A DNA stretch of 64,000 nucleotides from Adiantum capillus-veneris (lineage: Eukaryota > Streptophyta > Polypodiopsida > Polypodiales > Pteridaceae): positions 84,733,340 to 84,797,339 of the forward strand of contig CM043971.1 of assembly GCA_014529385.2 (NCBI GenBank), in the 5' to 3' direction. A program made the translations under genes and the position numbers. This document shows, in pieces, positions 10,753 through 21,103 of the stretch (the first letter of the stretch is position 1; each line of letters starts with the position of its first letter). The notes beneath the pieces were generated by a model, which was not told where the DNA came from, did no database searches, and saw only the letters and a program-made list of their open reading frames with translations.

Positions 10753-11769
10753 GGCATTGATGCTATGGGTCCTCTGCCTAGGACAAAAAATGGTAAACTC
10801 TACATTCTAGTGGCTGTAGACTATATGACAAGGTGGGTGGAAGCACAAAGTGTGGCAAAGGTAAATGAGAAGACAGTGAGCAAATTCGTCTACACTCACA
10901 TTTGTTGTAGATTTGGCACACCTTTGGAGATTGTTTCTGATAATGGTCCAGGGTTTAGAAAGGGATTGCTCACAGAAGTCTGTGAAGAACTTCACATTCT
11001 ACATCGTCACAGTACACCCTACTATCCCCAATCAAATGGTTTGGTAGAAAAAGCTAATGGTGTCATTGCAGGCATCATTAGAAAGATGGTGAAAAACAAG
11101 ACAAAGTTGTGGGATGACTTCTTGGATGGTGCCTTGTGGGCGTATCGAACCACATATAGGGAAGCCACGGAGTTCACACCATTTCACTTGGTCTATGGTC
11201 AAGAGGCTTTACAGCCAATTGAGCTAAACATTCCAACAATGCGACTTCATGGCAAATCAGCACAAGATGATCAAGAAGCATGGATGGATCGACTTCTTAC
11301 CTTAGCTGAGCTTGAGTGGAAAAGAGAAGCAGCATACGAGTGCTATAAGAGGAAAGCCACACAGACAAAGGAGAAGCTTGATAAGAAACTGAAGGACAAA
11401 GGCATCAATGAAGGAGATCTTGTCCTAAGGTATGACAATCGACTCGATAATCGTTTTGATGCCAAATTTGAAACAATATGGCAAGGGCCATACATAGTCA
11501 AGAAGGCTTTCAATTCAAGTTACTATCAACTTATGCACTTGAATGGGAAAGAGCACTCCAGGAAGGTAAACGGCTATCGCTTGAAGCCTTACTTGAGTCG
11601 CCTTCTACCAAAGGATCTACCAGAGCAAAAGGCAACTATCTCATGTAAGTATTGTTCCATGAAGCATGAGTGTAACACAAACCAAAATTCCAAGGGGCCA
11701 AACAATGAAGATCTTGTCAAGGACTCTGAAGCACACTCTTTGGAAAAGATTCTTTATGATGGTACATGA
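10753..11769 (+). pseudogene. Tat integrase core and C-terminus, cut off by a stop
   Basis: Continues the frame of the preceding gag-pol directly after the TGA. It contains the integrase DDE core: VAVDYMTRW (first D), SDNGPGF (second D) and NGLVEKANG (E), all three present. A GPY-type module follows (WQGPYIVKKAF), and the end is KVNGYRLKPYL. There is no chromodomain. No start codon context supports independent translation; the first ATG is at 10765. Only stop-codon readthrough would make a whole integrase, so the element is probably non-autonomous now. Confidence 0.9.
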
Positions 11770-11782
11770 ATATACCATCATC

Positions 11783-11797
11783 CTGGGGGAGGGCTAA
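11783..11797 (+). other. Tat polypurine tract
   Basis: CTGGGGGAGGGCTAA directly precedes the right LTR. Confidence 0.85.
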
Positions 11798-13342
11798 TGA
11801 TAGCCGTTTTTCGGCTCTCTGTGATTGCCATAGTGAGTTATCCCCCCCCTATCAAATCACTCAAACACTGTGGTTACCCTCACCCTTTCACTGTATATAG
11901 GTGCGTGTGAGTTAGGGGACTTTTCCCATATCTCCTTACTGAAATAAAAAACCCTCAATTAGCTAGGCATTGGGCTAGTTGAGCCAAAAAAATAAAAAAT
12001 ATAAAAAATATAAGTATATTATGGCCCATGCATATGTAAATATTTCTTTGTATATAGGGCCTAAATAAAAGATTTTTTCATAATTATTTTGGTATTTATT
12101 TAAATATTTCTACCTAGGTGTGTGTTATTTATGCTCTGTACATTGCCTCACCATTACCACAATTTTTCTTACCATTTTTCATACTCTTTATTCCATATAG
12201 AAATATTTTCATGTAAGCTTCTCTTATATTTGGTGTAACTCCACCCCAACAAAATCCAAAAAAACTAGTTTTATTTATGTGTATATTTTTTCACTATTGT
12301 GATTTTTTTCTTCCTACATCTATTTTGTTTTTTTTCTAAAAAATTAGAACACCAAAATATTTATCTTTTTATGGTAGCCTCATAATGAGAGAGATTTCTT
12401 TTGACCCCTTTATATTTTTTCCACTTATATTATTTATATTTGACATGTACATATTTTTTAGACCCCTCAATATTTGATTTTCTTAGTTGTACTATTCACT
12501 TATATCATGATCTCAACAATATCTTCAATTATAGACCTACCAAATAAGGTCAAGGGTAGGTGGCATGCATACATGCACTATGGAGGGCTCACTCTTGGAG
12601 GTATTCAAAAGAATCATCCAAAGAAGGACCCCACAAGGACCTTGTGCAGTGGAAAAAAACGGTCGGTTTTGCTGAATTTTTAAAGTTCACTTGCTCTTCG
12701 AATTTGAAAAGGTGATACAAACAAAAGTTGTAGCTCGTGGGCTGAACTTTTGCCTCAAATTTTTTCATATTTTTTTGAGCTACGAGTTGTGAGCTATGAT
12801 TTTATTAGTGGACCCCAGTTTTCCCATGCTATGCAGCCACACTCTCTCTTCCACTTTATCATTTTTCTCTTTCACACACACTTCTCCACTCATCATCCCC
12901 ACCTCTCTCACCACTCCTCTCTGCACCCTACTCACCTTCTCTTCAACCTTGAAGAATAAGAGAAACCATGGTGAACTCATACCTCCCACACACAATTCCA
13001 TTCCAAAATTGACCACCTAGTCTCATTTTTCCTCCTCCAATTTACCCATATCTATCAAAAAAACCACAAAATTCAGCCTCTTCTCTTAAAAGACAGCATC
13101 ATGGTGGTTGATTACTCAGCTTCAATTACCTTGTCTCTCAAGGAAGGTCAAGAGTGGAGAAAAAATGTACCGTCAAAGCTAGTGGACCGTCAACAAGCGT
13201 CAAAATTGGCCCTACTCAAGACACTTGGAGCATCAACCTTGTAAGAAATCCACCTTTTCTTACCTCTTAAGATTTTTTCTTAAATATATAGTTGTGTTTG
13301 CTTGATCATTGCCGATACGTTTCAAAGCAGCCCGAGCACTAC

Positions 13343-13428
<86 letters not shown>

Positions 13429-13600
13429 GCGTCCTAGTTCGCATCCAAAACTAGGTGGTGCCCCAAATTTGTGTAGGGTTAGGTTGCGGGTTTGTGTGTG
13501 TGTTTGTTTTTTTTTCCAACCCCAACCCAATTGAGCAGCATGGGAGCCTAGAAGAGTGCTTGGAGGCCACTCTTCTTGTTGCCCGCCCCAGACCGCTTCA
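11798..13600 (+). repeat. Tat 3' LTR with internal deletion
   Basis: 1803 bp, same ends as the left LTR. The block equivalent to left 4780-5613 is missing, and the junction at about 13270-13282 falls in a shared TTTCTT stretch. The CT repeat at 13342-13427 is much longer than in the left copy (about 5682-5715). Confidence 0.95.
13342..13427 (+). repeat. CT microsatellite
   Basis: About 40 CT units inside the Tat 3' LTR, expanded relative to the 5' LTR. Confidence 0.95.
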
Positions 13601-16600
13601 ATAGCAATGTCTCTATGTAACTTTTTTGACACAAGGCAATACCACCATCACACTGCTTAAACTATATACCCAAGTAATGATGCAACATCCCCAAATCTTT
13701 CATCTTGAAAGTTGCATTCAAATCAGCCTTAAATTCAGCAATATGTCTCTCATTTGGTCCAGTGATCAGCAAATCATCGACATAAAGAACCACAATGAGA
13801 AGTACATCACCCTCACGCTTTACATATAATGTGCTTTCTATTGGACTGTTATGAAAGCCTCGTTTAACCAAATGAGTGTCAGCTTTCTCATACCAAGCAC
13901 GAGGAGATTGCTTCAACCCATACAAAGCCTTCTTACATCTGCACACTTTGTCCTCTTGTCCTTTTATGACAAAACCGCGAGGCTACATTACATAAACTTC
14001 CTCAAATATGTCACCATTCAAGAAAGCAGTAACAATGTCTGATTGATGTACACCCCAACCAAAATGAGCTGCCAATGCACATAGAAAACGCACAGTAGTC
14101 ATACAACAAGTGGGAGCAAAACTCTCTTCATAATCTATGCCATTTTGCTGTGCATAACCCTTTGCAACAAGTCGAGCCTTATGGCAATCGATCTCACCAT
14201 CCAGCTTGTGTTTCAACTTGTAAACCCACTTCGTACCAATGGCCTTTTTGCGAGGAGGCAAATCACATAAAGTCCATGTGTCATTTTCTATAAGTGCATC
14301 ATATTCTGATTGCATGGAAGCCATCCAATTTTTTGAATTTTGTGCTTCATCAAAAGACAAAGGCTCCTCTACATCATGTAAGCTAGACACAGCCAAAGCA
14401 TAACAATCTGATGCATAAAATGCATGGTGAGAGCCTGAACGAGTACGACTAGACAAAGGTGCATCCAATTTATTGTCACGCAAAGTGTGCACCAACCATT
14501 TTGGCATACCTCTAGCCTGCTCATTTTCAGCCCTTTCCTCATCAAGTACATCATGTACATCTGCATCAGTAATAGGATGATCTATAACATTTTTAGAAAC
14601 CCCCATAGGCTGTACATTTTCCTCATTGGAACTTACATTCGTATTTCCACCACTGAAAAGAGGTGACAAAGTGTCATAAATGTCGTATGAGCTTACATTA
14701 CTGTCTCTAGTACATGACAGCAAGGGCTGAACAGAATCTTCCACAAACACTACATCCCGTGAAACCAGAATACGTTATGTTTGCGGATGATATAACCTGT
14801 AAACTTTGCTTTCAGCACTATAACCAACAAAAATGCATTTGACAGCCTTATCATCCAATTTTATGCGCTGTGTTTGTGGCACCAAAGCATATGCCAAACA
14901 GCCAAAAACACACATGTGCTCAATATAAGGCTTTCTATCATGCCATGCTTCATATGGAGTAATAGACTGCAAAGCTTTCATAGGACACCTGTTAAGTACA
15001 TAAGTGGCATACATGATGGCCTCAAGACAAAAATAATGCGGCAAAGCTTGACTTCTGACCGTACATCGTTCCATTTCCGTAAGTGACCTGTTTTTCCTCT
15101 CAACAACACCATTTTGCTGAGGTGTATAAGGCACTGTACATTGGTGTGTTATCCCACGACTAGCCAGAAATGCATTAAATTCATGAGACATATAATCCCC
15201 CCCTCGATCGGAACGGAGGGTGTCCATAGTACATTTCGAGGCATTTTCAGCCATAGCCAGAAATTGTTTGAAGCACATAAAAACTAGTTTGCTTTAAGAG
15301 GAAATACCCATGCATGCCTGGAGTAATCATCAATGAAAGTCACAAAGTAAAGGTAATTGCCCAAGGACGGAGTTTGTATGGGCCCACAAACATCACTATG
15401 CACAAGCTGCAACCTGCATGTGGCCTGAATTGAACCATCCTTTGGAAACTTCTTACCCAAAATACAGCCTTCACAAACATGTTTGACAGGTGCTTCAAGA
15501 GGCGGCAAAGAAGCAACCATATCAGATTTCTGTAAATGCAGCAAACTGGCAAAATTCAGATGACCAAAACGTGCATGCCAAAGTTTTGCATCTGAAATAG
15601 CCCTTGAATCTACAACAGCATTTGCAAAATTTTGTCCACACTTTTCATACAAAGTGATCTTATACAGCCCACAGCACAAAAGGCCAGATGCAACAATTTC
15701 ATCACCAAAACTGAGATCATGAATTGTACATCTGTCATCCACAAAATTGACTACAAGTCCAAGTCTAGCAAGTGCGAATATAGACAAGATATTCTTCTTG
15801 ATCCCAGGTACATAATGTGGATCAACAAGTGTGAAGGTACTGCCATTTGCAGCAGTAAGCACAATCTTTCCAACTCCCTAAACCGGATAAGAGGCATTGT
15901 TGGCACAAGTGACTGAATTCCCATGAGGGAGAGACTTGAGAGAGGTGAACAATTCATGATGTGAGGTAATGTGCTTTGTAGCACCACTGTCGAAATACCA
16001 CACATGTGAATCTGCAGCAACCAACTGACAAGCATGCATCATAGACAGCAGGATTGTAAGTGCACTCTTCGCTAAAAGCCCATTCTGCATCAACATCAGT
16101 ATTAAAGTCTCCTTTCACAGAAGACGCAACAATGGCTGCATTTGTAGTGGAACCAACATTTGCAGTGGAACCACCGTCTTTCTTCTTAGCCTCTTTGGCC
16201 TTCAACCTAGGACATGACTTGATCACGTGATCATTAGCTTTACAGTAATGGCAACGCATCTTCTTTTTGCCCTTATCACCAGAATTTCCAGACGAATTGC
16301 TGCCATCAGAAGCATTAGGAACATAAGTTTTGCCACTCGTAGTAGAACCATAAGAAGTGGCTGCATTGTTGTTACCACCCTTTCTTTGAGAAGCAATAAA
16401 AGCCTGTTCAACTGCACGCTGCCTAGTCCTGTTTTTTCTGGAAAGTGACTCTTGCAATAGCAATGTGCATAATGCATCAAACTTGACAACTTCAAGATTT
16501 CCTTGGGTCATCAGTCTCCAAGTACTAGCAAAAGTCTGGTAGGAATCTGGTAAGGCATTAAGAACAGTCTGCACAAGGGAACTGTCTGAAATGACTTCAC

Positions 16601-17099
16601 CTGCAGAAATAAGTTGCTCATTGATATCCTTGACACTAGCAAGGAAAGTGTCCATATCATCTTCCTCATGCATAATCTTCGACTCCAGCTCTTTACGCAG
16701 CAAAGCAATTTTAGCCTCATTGCGGCTTGCATAAAGACTAGCCAAAATATCCCAAGCCTGTTTTGCAGATTTTGATGAACGGATGTGAGGAACGATGGTG
16801 CGCTTCACATACAACACAATCAATGCATGATCCTGCGCATCCTTTACATCCCAATGAGCTTGTTCTATTGTAGGCAAAACAACTCTAATAGCGAAAATCC
16901 TTGCAGCAAGACCTACAACATCCTCAACATTGCCTACATCCTTAGAACAAGGACGTACATCAATGCCCTACACAATATTCTAGACGCCCTTTCACACAAG
17001 AACATGTTGCATCATATAAGCCCAAATAGGGTAGTTGTCCCCATCCAACCTGTCCTCAGCACCAAACATCTTGAACACATATGTGTTGTTGTCAGCCAT
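13601..17099 (-). pseudogene. Copia gag-pol (gag, protease, integrase, RT)
   Basis: On the minus strand gag begins at ATG 17099 (MADNNTYVFKMFGAEDRL). A stop and frameshift follow at once, then the gag core (16877-15954) with CCHC knuckle CHYCKANDHVIKSC near 16240. In a different frame comes the protease WYFDSGATKHITSHHE (about 16000). The pre-integrase finger (LWHARFGHLN, HVCEGCILGKKF) lies near 15460-15580. The integrase core is split at 15280, with second D in LRSDRGGDYM and E in PQQNGVVERKNRS. RT follows: GVHQSDIVTAFLNGDIFEEVYVM, then a stop, then KKALYGLKQSPRAWYEK and the catalytic LYVDDLLI (about 13780). The frame stops within HHYLGI and then hits the Tat element. At least four breaks make it inactive. 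Confidence 0.92.
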
Positions 17100-17443
17100 G
17101 GTAAATGTTGTACCTAATGTGAAAATTGCCCGAAAATAGGAGAAATGGAGTGGGAACAACACGTGCTAAATAGCACAAACTGTAGAAGACTATGAGACAC
17201 CTGTTATGCAAAAAACAACACTGACAGAAATTCTGCACAAAATGACGAAAGTGCTTGTGCAGGCCTGCCTGTAGTGGAAACGGAGGCCGAAATGAGCCCG
17301 AATCAAAAATCTGAGAAAACCAAGCTCTACGAGCTTGCTCGAAATATTTGTCGACCTGCGAACACTCGCCAAAGCTCACTGCAATCGGAGAAAGTGAGCA
17401 GGCATGTACTGGAGCTGCTGGCGAGCCCGGGAGGATGCAACCT
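17100..17443 (-). other. Copia leader
   Basis: Untranslated region between the primer site and gag on the minus strand. No conserved coding signal. Confidence 0.7.
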
Positions 17444-17456
17444 GCTTTGATACCAA
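17444..17456 (-). other. Copia primer binding site
   Basis: Minus strand TTGGTATCAAAGC, the classical initiator-Met tRNA complement with one change, one base inside the 5' LTR. Confidence 0.88.
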
Positions 17457-17457
17457 T

Positions 17458-17725
17458 TGTTGGAATTAGGGTTGCAGAGAAACGCACACAGCTTGGAGAA
17501 GACGAAGGAAGCTCAAGGCACACAATAGAGAGTATATTACTTAGTGTGCAATGGAAAGATTGATAGCCCTAGAGTGATGGGCGTATATGCAATGGAAAGA
17601 TTGATAGCCCTAGAGTGATGGGCGTATATGCAATGCTTGGGGGAAAAACCTCCTAAAGAGGGAAAAAATTGCCCTGGCAGTCCTAGTGTGTTCACACACA
17701 TCACTACCACATGTATATGGTAACA
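17458..17725 (-). repeat. Copia 5' LTR with 41-bp duplication
   Basis: 268 bp, ends TGTTGG..GTAACA. A 41-bp unit (about 17550-17631, AATGGAAAGATTGATAGCCC onward) occurs twice here but once in the other LTR, which accounts exactly for the 41-bp length difference. Confidence 0.92.
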
Positions 17726-18128
17726 GTCAAATGCATTAAATCAAAGGTTTTTTCCAAAAAAAACGGACGTGTTCAAGCCTATAATGATCACTCTCATTAA
17801 AATATTCCCATGCCTTTCTAAGGCTTCTAGCAACACCATCTCTTTTACTAGCCTACACGGGATGCACCCCTTCATGGCACACGCCCCTTTGGTGTAACCC
17901 GCACATGAACCTCCCCTATTAGGGATGTGCCCCTTAGTCTAGTGACACTTAAGTATCTACATCATGGCAGGATTATGGCTTTTATTTTAGCTTCACACCC
18001 CATTTTCTCACTCTATGTCTCACTCTCTATCCTTTAACTTGAAAACACAATGATTCTTTACGCTTGCATGCCAACTGTGTAAGATTAACAAACCCCCCCC
18101 CCCTCCCCCCGGATTAACATGCTTAGGA
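17726..18128 (+). mobile_element. Penelope-like element, copy 1 (3' tail)
   Basis: Continuation of the element cut at 2224. It aligns through its length with 18414-18790 of copy 2 (GCATTAAATCAAAGGTTTT, GTAACCCGCACATGAACC, TAAGATTAACAA). It ends in an interrupted C tract (18093-18110), GGATTAACATG, and then copy 2. Confidence 0.75.
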
Positions 18129-18790
18129 ATTCTCTACCTCATAATATACTCCTCTAGTGACTCCTTCATAGCATTGGAAGAAATAACTAAACTCATAAAC
18201 AAATTTATGCACAATGGGTTTCTAAAACCTAAAATAATGAATACCATTACTCAATCTCTTAATAAATGTGATTGGCCTGGAACTAAAGCCAACACATATA
18301 CCATCATCACTCTGATGAGGTAGTACGCCCCACTCTATTGGTCTACTGCCTCATAGAGAGAGTGTGCCTGGGGTTTGGACGAGAACACACACACACACAC
18401 ACACACAGATACTAGGTCAGATGCATTAAATCAAAGGTTTTGTCCAAAAACAAATGGCCATGTTCAATCCTATAATGATCACTCTCATTAAAATATTGCC
18501 ATGCCTTCATAAGGATTCTAGCAACACCATCTTTTTTAGTAGCCTACGTGGGAACATACCCCTCTGGTGTAACCCGCACATGAACCTCCCCTATTAGGGA
18601 TGTGCCCCCTTACTCTGGTGACACTTAAGTATCTACATCATGGTGGGAATATTGCTTTTATCTTAGCTTCACACCCCATTTTCTCACTATGTGTCTCACT
18701 CTCTATCCCTTAACCTAAAGATGCAATGATTTTTTACGCTTGCATGCCAACTGTGTAAGATTAACAACCGCCCCCCCCCCCCCACTGGAT
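18129..18790 (+). mobile_element. Penelope-like element, copy 2 (5'-truncated)
   Basis: Begins within sequence equal to about 1890 of copy 1 (CTCATAATATACTCCTCTAG), so only the last 65 or so RT codons and the tail are present. It sits head-to-tail with copy 1 and ends with a C13 tract (18771-18783). 5' truncation and tandem placement are known Penelope-like habits. Its uninterrupted tail also serves as the empty-site reference for the copia insertion. Confidence 0.75.
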
Positions 18791-19339
18791 TAAACATGGC
18801 AGCTGCCGCTGGATAGCATTCAATGTGAGATATTAACATGATGATAAGCAGATCAAGGGTGATTTTCCTGGATTGGAGACTACTCAGAGCACTTACCGGA
18901 TGGGTTTTACTATTAAAAGCAGATGAGGATTTCTCTATGCCCGTCACTTAGCCTTGGCTTTTACATGTCATTTGTGTATGTGAAAGAGAGTTCTGAGAGC
19001 TTGTTCTAATCAACCGCTTACTCTGTGTGTGGCTATGGAGGTTGTTGAACATAAGGAGTCTTCATAGGTTGGTACCCTACCACAACGGACTGGGCTTTTT
19101 TACTACAATTTTTCATTACTCTGCATTGTCTTGTCTTAAAGGGTGGATATTAATACACCATGGTATGCAGAACCCCTTTTTGTTTGGTTTGGTGGTGTTG
19201 GGCCTTGTGCATGTGACTAGCCCATACAGATTGCATTGATGTCTATTGAGTGATTCTCTCTAGCCTTTTTACTATGTTAGGAATTTTTTATTACATATAT
19301 TGTGTTATGCTCCAAACAAAACTTGAGGATTTGCGGAAG
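18791..19339. other. Unassigned sequence left of element A
   Basis: No gene, repeat pair or domain recognised. It continues at 36862 once element A is discounted. Confidence 0.5.
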
Positions 19340-20074
19340 TGTGGGACGTGTATCTAACCTCACTATCCTATCTTATTGCAATTTTAGCGAGAATGACATC
19401 CAAACGTAACGGAACTTCTAGGACAAGTTTATAAGACCTAAGCACACATGCTTATGGTCTCAAATCCCACTTTAGGTCAAGTGTCAAAATCGTGATTATT
19501 TACAGCAGTGGATTTTTGACCTAGCCATTTTTTACCCAGAATGCACCTAAATGCTTAGCAATGATGCCCCAATACCCCACCTATGCTTATCTTTTATTTG
19601 GAAGTGTAAATTCCTACTTATGATGAAATTAGTCACAGGTCGGTGACACCAAAAGCTACAAAATATTGTGATGTGTTTACCTCAATGCGTGTAGTTCTTA
19701 CCTGCGGTTGCAATGCAACAAACACGACTGCAATGTGACAACCAGAGAGGGAGTAGGAAGTGCAAGAAGGAGAGAAGTGAGTGCCGTTAGCTGACATTGT
19801 GTATTTCATTATCCAAAACTTACAAATAACTTACAAAAAATTGGCTTTTATACCTTAGCCAAGGTTTTTGGTGGTCAAACATAATAATCTGGGAGCTCTA
19901 ACTAAAGATAGGTAATGACAGGTTGATACAATCTGGAAGCTTGTAGCCTCGGCTCATCAATTACAAGGTTTATCCAAAAAATAGGATTTACAATATTTCC
20001 AAATTATCAAAAATAATAAGTGTTTTTACATGGGAGCTCTGAAAATTGGTATCTGTGTTAGCTTGCTGCTAACA
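19340..20074 (-). repeat. Element A 3' LTR
   Basis: 735 bp. It lacks about 160 bp present in the other LTR (about 36011-36179). The remainder aligns with moderate divergence, indicating an older insertion than the Tat element. Confidence 0.9.
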
Positions 20075-21016
20075 TTCCCCCCCTCCTCACTTGTGTCGTC
20101 CCTTGACACAGCTTTATGGGCTGAAGTAGTCTTCGGGTTGACGGGGCTCACAAGGCGGTCTTTAAGTGCATTTAGTGCCTTTTGGTATTTGATTTTCCTC
20201 TCTTTATCTAGCACTTGCAACAACTGCATAGTGACTTTGTTTTTCAGCTCCACTGCTGAGTAGCCTACAAAGCGTGATGTGAGGTTGTTGATCACTCGCC
20301 CAAATATTTTCGTTCGCCAAGTGAAGAACCCTGTGTAGAATGCTTCCTTGAATGCCAACATATTGTGAGAAGGTAAAAACATGCATTCGGTGTAGAATCC
20401 ATAGAGAAATTCTTTGGAAGGTTGACCACTAAGGTCGTAGCATAATCCTTTATTACCCTCGAGGAATGACATCCAAGGGGCGCCTGCTTGCTCTGGCTCA
20501 TGGAAGACTTCGATGCAGGTGAGCAGCATTCGGTAGATTTTATATAGCATTGCACATGACAAATCTAGTAGACTTTTGAAGAAGGACATAGCACCCATTA
20601 GGGTTTTCACCCTGTACTCTTTAGTCGGTGGTCCCTTTTCTGGAGCAAGCAATCGGGAGTAGTTCAGCCAAGTTGGCCACTTCTTTTTTAATGCCTCTTG
20701 TTCTTGCCAGGTCCTTACTCTTGGTACTGGACAGAAAGTAGGATCCTTTTGTATGGCCACAGGTGCTCTTGGGAACAGAATCAAATACCTTGGATTCTTG
20801 TTCAACAAGTTGAGCCTCCACTTTGGGTGGTCTTGATATGTGTCGTCTTCTTGCATGTCTTTGTACAGTCTTTCCTTTACCTGGAGCAACTCCACCTTTA
20901 TCAGAGGGTAAGACAGGGATTGTTGGTGCCATTGCACATTGATTTGATTGGGAGTGAGTTGTGTAATGTTGATGGAATGAAGGACTCTCGGCTCCCAATC
21001 CATTGCTGCCTTCCAC
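20026..21016 (-). CDS. Element A C-terminal protein region, unknown function
   Basis: Open frame of about 325 codons on the minus strand from 21003, starting MDWEPRVLHSINITQ. It reads across the purine tract and 16 codons into the LTR before stopping. It is rich in aromatic residues and predicted globular by composition, with a basic C-terminal third (KERKIKYQKALNALKDRL). It contains no zinc knuckle, DxD/YxDD, DSG or DDE signature. It is one frame off from the upstream coiled-coil region, so a frameshift near 21050 probably separated parts of one long protein. Not recognised; likely a structural (gag-like) or accessory protein of the element. Confidence 0.55.
20075..20093 (-). other. Element A polypurine tract
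   Basis: Minus strand GAGGAGGGGGGGAATG immediately upstream of the 3' LTR. Confidence 0.8.
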
Positions 21017-21103
21017 TGCTCATCTACCTCTTGTGTAATCTTCTCTTTCAGCGCATCTTCCTTGGCCTTTGAGGTTGGACCATTAGCACTTTATCCATTT
21101 CGG

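Larger units (their letters stand above)
3303..13600 (+). mobile_element. Ty3/gypsy retrotransposon, Tat lineage
   Basis: Complete 10.3-kb element with long LTRs (3303-5887 and 11798-13600), primer site, gag-pol and purine tract. ATAG lies immediately before 3303 and immediately after 13600, a short target duplication. Lineage call: two RNase H domains, DGG-type protease and no chromodomain, all known traits of Tat elements. It is inserted in the RT of a copia element. The LTRs differ at only scattered bases apart from one large deletion and a CT-repeat expansion, so the insertion looks young compared with its host element. Confidence 0.95.
2225..17725 (-). mobile_element. Ty1/copia LTR retrotransposon, split by a Tat element
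   Basis: Minus-strand element of about 5.2 kb once the inserted gypsy element (3303-13600) is discounted. It has LTRs at 17458-17725 (5') and 2225-2451 (3'), an initiator-Met primer site beside the 5' LTR and a purine tract beside the 3' LTR. Domain order gag-protease-integrase-RT-RNase H is diagnostic of copia. It inserted into the Penelope-like tail. The flanks are GTTCA before 2225 and GTCAA after 17725, so the target duplication is imperfect. Several stops and frameshifts show it is inactive. Confidence 0.92.
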
